Shown: positions 8,525-17,380 of the stretch, piece after piece
How the letters are laid out: each line of letters begins with the position of its first letter
Numbering within the stretch: the first letter of the stretch is position 1
NCBI GenBank assembly: GCA_003990745.1
Contig: RBNI01002706.1
Span: forward strand, 1-17,751
Direction: 5' to 3'
Length of the DNA stretch: 17,751 bases
Source of the DNA: Jimgerdemannia flammicorona
Taxonomy: Eukaryota > Mucoromycota > Endogonomycetes > Endogonales > Endogonaceae
Translations under genes and position numbers: made by a program
The notes under the pieces: model-generated
What the model saw: only the letters and a program-made list of their open reading frames with translations
What the model was told of the DNA's origin: nothing
Databases searched by the model: none

Positions 8525-9240
8525 ATGAACAGTACAACTAACATTTTCTCTCTGAATGTGAATGAATGGCAGGGGACTGGGTAGTGTAAGAACATTTTTA
8601 CTTAGCTTAAGGGATTGGAGGCTGATCTCTTTTTACTGTAGGATATATGGTGTGAGAGGGAGGAAGATCAAGTGGTGTGGACTAGAGAATGGGGAGGAGC
8701 TACTACAGGGGTTGGCAAAGTAGTGATTCTGGTGAGAAAGAGCAGAGGAGATTTGGGTGGAATCAGGAGCTGTGGTGACTGCTTGGTCTGGGGAGAATGG
8801 CATAGGCCAGGGTGGGAATCAGTAAAGGTTGGCTCCTGCTACTGCCCTGTGGTTAGGGGGGAGCAGATTGAGTAGATTAAGGATCTTTTGGAGGAGGGCA
8901 TTCTTTTGTATGAAGGTGTCAATGTTCTGGGAGGTGACTTTAATATGGTGCAGCATTCACAGCTAGATAGGACTGATGGAGGGAGGAGTGCAGGAGGGCA
9001 GAGTAGTGGTCTGGATAAGTGGGAAGAGGTAGAGAATCTTAGTTCCTTAGAGGATATGGATAGAACATATTGGGGTGACCAGAGGGTCTATACACACTGG
9101 GTGAATGAGCTGGGTATGAGGATTGATTGGATTCTGACAGCTGAATTTTTGGGAGTTGATGTTTGGAGGACTCTTGAGGTGGAGTGGTGCCCATGGTCTG
9201 ATCACTGGGAGCTATTGGGGCAGGAACAGTTTGGGGGGAG
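8525..9240 (+). pseudogene. APE-type endonuclease domain, copy A ORF2
   Basis: The domain shows the exonuclease-endonuclease-phosphatase order of LINE endonucleases: N-terminal SLNVN, LL*D at the metal-binding Glu/Asp block, GGDFN at 8930-8941, RIDWIL and terminal WSDHW. The SDH motif with its catalytic His is intact. Stops at 8582, 8603, 8639 and 8873 disable it. The APE domain makes the target nick in L1/Tx1/Tad-type LINEs, unlike the restriction-like endonuclease of R2-type elements. Confidence 0.85.
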
Positions 9241-9899
9241 TGGAGATGGACCTGGACATTGGCACCTTAACTCCCTGCTGACTGAGAAGGGGTTGTGGGA
9301 CCCATGGGTGAAGGAAATCCAGGAGAAGATCACCCACTGGATACATGATGGTTCATCTGTGGGTGACCACTGGATGCAGTTAAAGGAGGCTACAAGGGTA
9401 TATTGGAGAGAAGCTGGTAAGGAGGCTGGGAGGCAGAGAAGAAAGAGGGTGAGGTGTGCTTCTTAAAGGCTGATTAGATTGCAAATGGAATGGGCTGATC
9501 TGCCTTCTTCTGAAGGGGTGGAGGATTGGAGGTTGGAGAGGATGAAATTGGAGATGGTGAAATTGCAACAGATATTGAGAGAAGAGAAGGAGATTTGTTT
9601 GAAAGAAATGGCTGCCCAACTATGGTGGCAGGGGCTTGAGGAGAGCAAGAGGCCTACTAGGTACTTGTCTAGGCTTCTCTAAGCTAGGAGGGTGTGAAAT
9701 TGATGGAATGGGGTCATTGATGCTGAGGGAGATATGGTGTGTGGCATGCAACAGATCTTCGGGGTACTGAAGGAGTGATGGAGGGGTCTGTGGAGTGAGG
9801 AGGAAGGGGGTGTAGATGAAGAGGTGATTGGTGATACACTGGAGGAGTGAGATCTACTGCAAGTAGAGGGGCTTGGTGACTTTGTTGAACCAGTCCAAG

Positions 9900-10870
9900 A
9901 GGAGGAGATCAAGAGTGTCCTTGCAGCAACAAAGCTTGGGACAGCACCAGGAGAAGATGGGTTACCTTGGGACTTCTGAAAGAAAATAGCGAAGGTCCCT
10001 AGAGTGTTGGGGGAGATGGCTGCTCTCTGTGACCATGGTCTTCTGAATGGTGAGTAGGTTGGAGAGCAGGACTTAGGGCTGGTGGCCTTATTGTACAAAG
10101 ATAAGGAGAGGAGGGAGGACTAGAAAAACTGGAGACTGATCATGCTACTGGATATAGACAGGAAGATGGTGACTAAGGTGATTGTCATGAGACTACAGAA
10201 AGTTGTCCAACAGATGCTGGGTGAGGAGCAGCAGGGTTTTGTGGGTGGCAGACTTATAAGAGATGGGACAGCATGGGTGTATGGCATTATTGAAGGGCCC
10301 TGGGCTTGTGGACTAGATGGTAGACTGGTCTTTTTGGACCAGGAGAAGGCCTACAACCATGTATGGTTGGTCTGGCTGGGCAAGGTATTGGATAGAATTA
10401 GTGTCCCCTCATGATTTCGGGCTTCTATGTTGAATCTGTTAGAGGGCAGTAGGGCAGCACTGATGTGTAATGGTCACTGGGGTCTGGCATTCTCCTTGGG
10501 AAGAGGAGTTCCTCAGGGGGACCCACTGTCTCCTATTCTCTATGCTCTTTCATTAGAATCTTTGATGGACAGGATTTGCTAGAAGGTGGCAGGGCTCTCT
10601 ATATATGCTATAGTGTGGAAGGTGGGGGCCTTTGCTGATGACATGGTAGTTGGACTTGGTTCTGTGGCAGATGTTGAGGCACTTAAGGAGACAGTGAAAT
10701 GGTATGAGGCACACTCTGGGATGAAGCTCAACTGGCATAAGTGTGAGACAATAGTGCTAGGAAATGGGCTAGTATGTGGAGATGTCATTGGAACAATTAT
10801 CCCTACAGGTGAGGTGGTGTGGTATCTGGGCATCTTTCTTTCTATATATGGATCTGTCTTACAAGTGTGG
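9900..10870 (+). pseudogene. Reverse transcriptase domain, copy A ORF2
   Basis: The order of RT motifs is complete: the fingers motif with GEDGLPWDF near 9951-9977, VALLYKDKERRED near 10082-10120, GFVGGRLIRDG near 10235-10268, motif A FLDQEKAY, PQGDPLSPILYALSLE near 10511-10558, catalytic FADD at 10631-10642, and a primer-grip type WYLGIFLS near 10820-10843. The three catalytic Asp residues are intact. Stops at 9977, 10055, 10121, 10412, 10577 and 10871 interrupt it. Motif A continues AYN instead of the usual AYD found in copy B. Confidence 0.85.
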
Positions 10871-12022
10871 TAAGAGAGAAGGGTGACCATTTGGGGGGAG
10901 ACCCTTAGAAGTTGGGGGGGCCACCATATCTCTCTGGTAGGGTGGGTGTCAATTCTGAATATCTACTGGTTCCCCAAGCTATGGTACATGGCCTATTACA
11001 TAGACTTCCCAGCTTGGGTGGTGAAGAGGCTGACAAAGATGGCTAGAGATTGGATTTGGGCAGGGAGGAGGTCCCAGATCAGTTGGGTTACTCTTGCAAC
11101 ACCAGTGGTTAGGGGAGGACTAGACCTTGTGGATTTCTCTAAGAGGTTGTACTGTCTGCAAGCCTGGTGGTTGAAGAGAGCTGTTGAACTACAGGGATAG
11201 GGTTGGGTACTACTGTTGCAGAAGGTGTGAGAGATGAGATCCTCCCCTCAAGAGTCCTTGGGAGATTTGCTCTCCCTGGTGGGGCTGAATGGAAGTCGAC
11301 AGCTGCAGTTTAAGGGCTTCTGGTGGGGGGTGGTAGATGGAGCATACCATATAGACCTGCACTAGCAGGATAATGAGGGGGAGGTACTGTGGGGTCCAGA
11401 TATGTGGCAATGAGACAGGCTGCTTCTGGGAGGTGCTCCACTTTCTGAGTTTGATATTGGGGATAGAGTGGAGTATCAGCAGGGTCTTGGCCAGGATCTT
11501 TAGCCAAGTGGCTGGCAGGTGGCAAGGATTGGTGAGGAGTGGGACTGGGCAGGTGTCTGGTTGTAGAGTGCTGAGATGTGGAGGTGGCTTCCTCCCAAGT
11601 TCTGGGTGGTATGGTGGAGGATACTGTAGAGAAACATTATATTGAATTTCCATACAGAGCATCTGGTGGAAGGTGGCCAACTTAATTGTAAGGAGTGTTA
11701 TAATGTGGGGCAAGTTGGGAGATTTGTGCAGACACCAGAACATTGTCTGAGAGAGTGTGAGGTTCTGGGGGACTTTTGGATAGAAGTAGGGAATAGGCTT
11801 TATATGGAGAGGAGGCCAGATGGTGAGAGAGACTGCTGGGAGGATTTGAAATCTCAGCTAGTGGGTGGTGTGGACAATAGTTGGCTCACTGTAGAGTGGG
11901 TTTTAGCAGTGTGGGTGGGCCTGGCTGGACATTGGCTCTTTGTTTTCAAGGAGGGATGACAGATGGATTTATAAGAGAAGTTGTTAAGATGGGAGGGATT
12001 GATGGAGGATCTGCTGACTGCA

Positions 12023-12060
12023 CCTTTCTCCAGTACAATTCACGTTACACAAACTTCAAG
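12023..12060 (+). repeat. 5' terminal block of LINE copy B and A/B junction
   Basis: This is the counterpart of 6405-6440 in copy A. Copy A homology ends at 12020 with CTGCTGACTG, two bases (CA) follow, then CCTTTCTCC opens copy B. In copy B itself CTGCTGACTG (17631-17640) is followed by GATGGTGGGT, the sequence missing from copy A. No target-site duplication can be judged because the far end of B is outside the window. Confidence 0.8.
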
Positions 12061-12081
12061 CAACAGTTTTTTTGATACAAA

Positions 12082-14123
12082 GTGGAGGAAGGTATTATAA
12101 ACATATCTTCGAGCAAGAGTTCTGATGAGCATGCTGGGTCAGGTAGACCTGGGGCCTTTGGCTGGCAGCAAGTTGAGAGGGGTTATGGCCTGGAGATAGG
12201 GGCCTTTGGAGGGTCGAAGGGCGACAAGGGTACTGGAGGAGGGCCAGTGTCAGGTGGGAATGGAGGAGGGACTGGCTCTATGAGCTTTGCTGACAAGGTG
12301 AAGGAGAGTAGATGGCCAACTGGAAACAGGGCTGGTGCTGCTGTGGGGTAGGGCAAGGCAAGCCTTGGAAGGGGGGGAGTTTCTCTGGCTGGGGGTATGA
12401 GCATAGGGTCTGGAGGTGTTGTGGCTGGGGGCAGGACTACTGATTGGGGTGTGATGGTGAATCTGGAAAAAAAACAAGATGTGATGGCTGATGGTGGAGT
12501 GGGGCTGGGGCTATCGATTTGGAAGGGGGACCTGGTCGATGGTGTGATAGAGCTGGTGGCACCATTACTCAAGAAGTCAATTTCGGAGTTTGCAGTCACA
12601 TTGTACTTCCGGGGCTTGGCGGTGACAGCGAGGATAGTCCTGGGGCTTATCTCACAGCAGGTGGCTGGAGTGGCCTCGGTGAAGTTCCTGAAGGGGCTAG
12701 AGGGAGTGGAGGTGGGCTTTGAGAAGGCAGGCCCACTGGATGAGGTGATGAAGACTGGAGTGGTGGTTGGCAGAGTAGCGGTACCTATAGTGAGGTGCCT
12801 TTGGTGGGACCCCAGGGTAGTGCAGTTGCTGGTCAAAGGGGTACCTATGGTGACGAAGGTGGAGACCAGGAGGAGGGTTGAGGAGGTGATGGCCGAGTAT
12901 GGTTTGTGGACATCGGGTTCAGAGTGTGGGAGGGGATGGCGATCAGGATAGGTGATGTGGATGTCAGGATTAGGCTGGCAGGGAGTGAGGCCACAGGAAA
13001 GGAGAGAGACTGGCCTTCTGTATTTATGTGGGGTGCTGTTGTCTGTAGGGTATCAAGGGTGAAGGGGAGTGAAGAGGAGGAGGAGGACTTGTTGGAGGCA
13101 CTGGAGGAGTTGGGTGGTGCGGTGGAATGGAGGGCAAAGGCCTGGAAGCTTTTTGAGGAGCTGAGACATCTGGAGGTTGTAGAGGAGAAATGTGTCTGCA
13201 TGGACAAGAGGTAGTAGGAGTGGGCACAGGGGCATAGGAGGCAGAGGGAGCTTCTGGAGAGTATGATGGCTAAGGCAAAGAAGAAGGTGGTTGGAGCTGA
13301 GGTGTCTGGGGGCATCGATGTCAGTGTCTGGGCTGGTAATGGCAGAGGGGAGGCTGAGGCAGACAAGGAAGAGGCTGGGAAGGTGCTGGGCAAGAGCCCC
13401 TATACTGATGGCACTTTTGAGGTCTGGGAACAGGAATTGGATGCCACCCCCCCTCCTCTCATCAGGAGGGGCCTGGTAGTGAAGAGAAGGGCAACTGAGG
13501 ATGTGGTGATGAAGGGGGCCCAGCAGGTGTGCTTTGGGGTCCCAGATGTGGTGAAAGGGGGCCAGGTGGTGGTGGCTGGCAAGGATGAGCTGGTGGATGT
13601 CCCTGAGGAGAAGTGGGATGAGGCCGCCAGTGTAGGTGCAGACACCATGATGTTGGATGCAGGACAGCTGGTGACTCCTGGAGAGAAGGAGGTGGGGAAC
13701 TTGCTGTGGATGAGCAAGATGATGGATAACCTCGCAGCAGATATGTTGGGAGAGGTGGACCTGCGGGTGATGCCGAAGGAGCATTGGGAAAGGATTCTGC
13801 ATAGCAAGGGTGTGGTGGAGGCGCTGAGGGGGGAAATTCTGGCAATCTTCCTGGAGGAGGAGGGTTATGAGGTTGATGGGGTGAGGAAGGCAGAGCTGGC
13901 AGTGGTTGCAGGTGAGTGGGCAGCCTACTGTTGGACTGAGCATCATGGTTTGCAGCTCTGGAGAGAGGCTTGTCTGGAGTATAGGGAGGACTTTGAGGAG
14001 AGAGATGATGGGGCTATGGTTGAACTTCTGGAAGGGCTGGAGGCACAGGAATCTGGGGAAAGGGAGCAAGCTGCTGAACATGAATTGGACTTGGTGCAGG
14101 AAGAGTGGAATGTGGACTTGTAG
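12082..14123 (+). pseudogene. LINE copy B ORF1, frameshifted
   Basis: This matches copy A ORF1 throughout: GIINISSSKSSDE at the start, a Gly-rich region, the RRM-like stretch VVQLLVKGVP then RRRVEEVMAEYG (about 12815-12902), an acidic Glu-rich helix (about 13065-13180), and a C-terminus ending EEWNVDL with TAG at 14121-14123. No ATG matches that of copy A, since the aligned bases read ACA G; the given start is the first conserved codon, not a claimed initiator. Stops are TAG at 12349 and TAG TAG at 13213-13218, where copy A has CAG TGG (Gln Trp); both are CpA-to-TpA changes. A 4-base deletion near 12903 shifts the frame from 1 to 3. The segment 13263-14123 is a 286-codon uninterrupted run. 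Confidence 0.75.
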
Positions 14124-14154
14124 ATAATGGGATATTTACTTAACATTATTCCCT
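14124..14154 (+). other. 31-base ORF1-ORF2 spacer, copy B
   Basis: The length is the same as in copy A, and the ACATTATTCC portion just before the ORF2 ATG at 14155 is nearly conserved. The equal length in two diverged copies argues that this short bicistronic spacing is a property of the family. Confidence 0.6.
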
Positions 14155-15446
14155 ATGAACAGTACAACTAATGTTTTCTCTTTGAATGTGAATGGGTTGT
14201 GGAGATCTGGATAGTGTAAGAACATTTTTACTTGGCTCAAGAGATTGGAGGCAGACCTCTTTTTACTACAGGATGTGAGGTGTGAGGATGAGGGTGATAG
14301 GATGGAGTGGACTAGGGAATGGGGTGGGGCCGCTGCTTGGTTTGGAAAGGTGGTGATTCTGGTAAGGAAGGGTAGAGGGGACTTGAAGAGTATCAGGAGC
14401 TGGGGGGATTGCTTCGTCTGGGGAGATTGGCAGAGGCCGGGGTGGGAGTTGGTGAGAGTTGGATCTTGCTACTGCCCTGTGGTTAGGGGTGAGAGAATTG
14501 TGAGGATCGAGGAGCTGATGGAGGAGGGTATTCTCTTGGAGGAAGGGGTTGATGTCCTGGGGGGGACTTTAATATGGTTCAGGACCAGCATCTAGATAGG
14601 ACTGATGGAGGGAGGAGTGCAGGGGGGAGGAGTGGAGGGCTGGGTATGTGGGAGGAGGTGGAGAGGTTGAGCTCCTTTGGGAATATGGGCAGAACATAGT
14701 GGGGTGATACTAGGGTCTATACATATTGGGTGAATGGCTTGGGTACCAGGATTGACTGGATTCTGATGGCTGAGTATTGGGGTTCTGATGTTTGGAGGTC
14801 ATTAGAGGTGGAGTGGTGCCTGTGGTCTGACTACTGGGGACTGTTGGGGCAGGGGCAGTTTGGGGGGAGTGGAGATGGACCTGGATATTGGTGCCTTAAC
14901 TCCTCCCTGCTGGCCAAGAAGGGGTGGTGGGATTTATGGGTGGAGGACATTCAGGCAAAGATTGTTGTATGGAGGCATGAGGGTTTGTTTGTGGATGTCC
15001 ATTGGAAACATTTGAAGGAGGCTGTGAGGGTCTATTGGAGAGAAGCCAGTAGGGAGGCTGGGAGGCAGAGGAGGGAGCACACGAGGTGTGCTTCCAATAG
15101 GCTGAGGAGACTGCATTTGGATTGGGCAGATCTGCTCACTTCTGATGATGTGGAGGACTGGAGGAGGGCGAAATTGGAGATAGTGGAACTACAACAGGTG
15201 TTGCGAGATGAGGAGGAGACTCATATGTGAGGTATGGCTACTAGGCTGTGGTGGCAGGGGCTTGAGGAGGGCAAGAGGCCTACTAGGTACCTATTGAGAC
15301 TCCTCAATGCTAGGAGAGTGAGGCATAGGTGGGATGGGGTCCTGGATGCTGATGGGGATATGGTGCATGGCACACAACAAATCCTGGGAGTTTTGAAGGA
15401 CAGATGGCAGAGTTTGTGAAGTGAGGAAGAAGGGGGGGCAGACGAG

Positions 15447-16500
15447 GTGGCAATTGCTGATACACTGGAAGAGTGGGGGCCACTGCAAGTAGCTGAATTA
15501 GGTGACTTGATCTCACCAGTGCAAGGAGAGGAGATCCTGAGTATCCTTGCAGCAACTAAACTTGGAACATCACCAGGAGAGGATGGATTGCCATGGGACT
15601 TCTGGAAAAAGATAGTGAAGGTCCCCAGCATTTTGGGTGAGATAACTGCCCTCTGTGACCATGTTATTCAGAGGGGTGAGTGGGTAGGAGAGCAAGACCT
15701 TGGGCTGGTGGCCTTATTGTACAAAGACAAAGAGAGGAGGGAGGACTGGAAGAATTGGCGGCCAATTATGCTTCTGGATATGGACAGGAAAATGGTGACT
15801 AAGGTGATTGTCACTAGGCTGCAGAAAGTTGCCCAAAGGGTGCTGGGGGAGGAGCAGTGGGGCTTTGTTGGGGGCAGGCTTATAAGAGACGGGACTGCAT
15901 GGGTTCATGGTGTCATTGAAGGGGCCCGGACCTGTGGATTAGATAGAAGGTTGGTTTTCTTGGACCAGGAGAAGGCATATGACTGGGTATGATGGGTTTG
16001 GCTGGACAGAGTGTTGGATCAAATTGGTGTTCCTCTGAGATTTCGGGCCTCTATGTTGCATCTGCTGGGGAGCAGTTAGGTGGTGCTGATGTGTAATGGA
16101 TACCATGGTCTGGCATTTTCCTTGGGAAGAGGAGTTCCATAGGGGGATCCTATTTTCTATGCCCTTTCGCTGGAGCTGTTGATGGATAGGATTCGCCATA
16201 AGGTGGCAGGGCTCTCTATATATGATATAGCATAGAAGGTGGGGGCCTTTGCTGATGACATGGTGGTTGGACTTGGGTCTGTGGCAGATGTCGAGGCACT
16301 TAAGGAGACTGTGGATTGGTATGAGGCTCACTCTGGAGTGAAGCTCAACTTGAATAAGTGTGAAACAATGGTGCTTGGGAATGGACTAGTGGGTGGGGAT
16401 GTCATTGGAACAATTGTCCCCACTGGTGAGGTGGTATAGTATCTGGGCATCTTCCTCTCTGTTTATGACTCAGTCCTGCCTCAAGTGTGGTGGGAGAACA
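15447..16500 (+). pseudogene. Reverse transcriptase domain, copy B ORF2
   Basis: This is the best-preserved RT part of the window: 15447-15992 is open for 181 codons and covers the fingers and motif A, with ATKLGTSPGEDGLPWDFW, WRPIMLLD, GFVGGRLIRDG and FLDQEKAYDWV. The rest holds FADD and WYEAHSGVKLN, with TGA 15990, a TAG near 16077, TAG 16140, TAG 16233 and TAG 16437. The 16233 and 16437 stops stand where copy A has TGG. The QGDPLSP loop has lost three residues. Motif order places it with APE-type LINEs. Confidence 0.85.
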
Positions 16501-17289
16501 GAGTGACCATGTGGGGGGAGGCCCTTCAAGGTTGGGGAGGCCGCCATATCTCTCTGGCAGGGCAGGTGTCTATACTGAATGTATATTGGTTCCCCAAGCA
16601 GTGATATATGGCCTATCACCTAGACTTCCCAGCATAAGTGGTGAAGAGGCTGACGAAAGTGGCTAGAGATTGAATTTGGACAGAGAGGAGGGCCCAGGTT
16701 GGTTAGGATACTTTGGCAATACCAGTGGTCAGGGGGGGTCTAGGCCTTGTGGATTTCCCCAAGTAGTTGCGCTGTTTGCAAGCCTGGTGGTTGAAGAGAG
16801 CTGCTGAACTACAGGGCGGGGGTTGGGTGCCTCTGCTGCAAAAGGTGTGGGAGATGAGATCCTCCCCTTGAGGGTCCTCTGGAGATCTGCTCTCTATGGT
16901 GGGGCTGAAGGGTGCTCAGCAGCTGCGATTCAAGGACTTTTGGTGGAGAGTGGTAGATGGAGCACACAGAATTGGTCTGCATTGGTGGGGCAATGAGGGG
17001 AAGGTAATGTGGGGGCCTGATATGTGGTGTTGGGATAGGCTGCTCCTGGGGGGTGCCCCACTTGCAACATTTGACATTGGGGATGGAGTGGAGTGTCAGC
17101 AAGGTCTTAGCCTAGATCTTTGGCCAAGTGGCTGGCAGGCAGCAGGGATAGGCAAGGAGTGGAACTGGATGGGTATCTGGTCTTGGAGTGCTGAGGTGTG
17201 AAGGTGGCTTCTCCCTAAATACTGGGTGGTATGGTGGTGGGTGCTACAGAGGAACATCATGTTGAATTTCCATACTGGACATCTGGTGG

Positions 17290-17380
17290 ATGGTGGCCGC
17301 TTTGAGTGTGAGGAGTATTATAATGTAGGGCAGGCTGGGGGTCTGATGCAGATGCCGGAACATTGGCTGGGAGAGTGTGA
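17290..17380 (+). pseudogene. C-terminal zinc-finger region of LINE ORF2, copy B
   Basis: Copy A reads CKECYNV and later EHCLREC, giving C-x2-C-x14-H-x4-C. Copy B reads CEEYYNV and EHWLGEC, so its second Cys is Tyr (TGT to TAT, CpA to TpA on the opposite strand). A finger of this type downstream of the RT, preceded by Trp-rich sequence, is typical of L1- and Tx1-type ORF2 proteins, where it is thought to help nucleic-acid binding. Copy B shows that the protein continues at least 125 residues beyond it. Confidence 0.65.

Larger units (their letters stand above)
6405..12020 (+). mobile_element. LINE copy A (L1/Tx1-like non-LTR retrotransposon), 3'-truncated
   Basis: This is a two-ORF non-LTR retrotransposon: ORF1 (6445-8493) and ORF2 with APE endonuclease, RT and a C-terminal zinc-finger region (8525 to the truncation). 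It aligns with copy B base for base from CCTTTCTC (6405; 12023 in B) to CTGCTGACTG (ending 12020; 17640 in B), about 5.62 kb. Both ORFs stay in one frame throughout but carry about 30 stops in total. The end at 12020 lies inside ORF2, before any 3' UTR or poly-A tail. LINEs usually lose their 5' rather than their 3' end, so this truncation most likely reflects insertion of copy B. CpG is scarce compared with B, so A is the older copy. Confidence 0.9.
8525..12020 (+). pseudogene. LINE copy A ORF2 (APE endonuclease, RT, zinc finger), truncated
   Basis: One frame runs from ATG 8525 for about 1,165 codons to the junction. The endonuclease part has SLNVN at the start, LGGDFN (Asp codon 8936-8938), RIDWIL near 9120 and WSDHW with catalytic His codon 9203-9205. 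The RT part has AATKLGTAPGEDGLP near 9930-9965, motif A FLDQEKAY (Asp 10337-10339), PQGDPLSP (10511-10534) and FADD (10631-10642). A long Trp-rich linker follows, then C-x2-C-x14-H-x4-C (Cys 11687 and 11696, His 11741, Cys 11756), like the RVT-associated zinc finger. All these key residues survive, but about 25 in-frame stops break the frame, starting at 8582, 8603, 8639, 8873 and 9464. Several are TGG to TAG relative to copy B (8603, 10121). The protein would nick target DNA and prime cDNA synthesis there. Confidence 0.88.

Noticed and set aside
8584..8600. 5' splice site (GTAAG) right after the shared ORF2 stop
   Set aside because: The following codons (CKNIFT and LK) are conserved endonuclease sequence in both copies, so removal as an intron is unlikely.
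11373..11645. 90-codon plus-strand open frame in frame 3
   Set aside because: The real ORF2 is in frame 2 here and aligns with copy B through 16896-17201; this frame is a shadow between ORF2 stops.
12898..12910. Programmed frameshift in copy B ORF1
   Set aside because: Copy A reads through in one frame and copy B simply lacks 4 bases here; there is no slippery heptamer or conserved structure.
6951..14146. Minus-strand open frames opposite the LINE ORFs (for example 6951-7382, 12183-12836, 13053-14081)
   Set aside because: They are Pro/Ser/His-rich mirror frames of a G-rich Trp/Glu/Gly-coding strand, lack recognisable domains and lie fully opposite conserved LINE coding sequence.
14555..14570. 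Programmed frameshift in copy B ORF2
   Set aside because: A single G-run base is missing within the GGDFN motif that is intact in copy A. It is an ordinary deletion or a homopolymer sequencing error.
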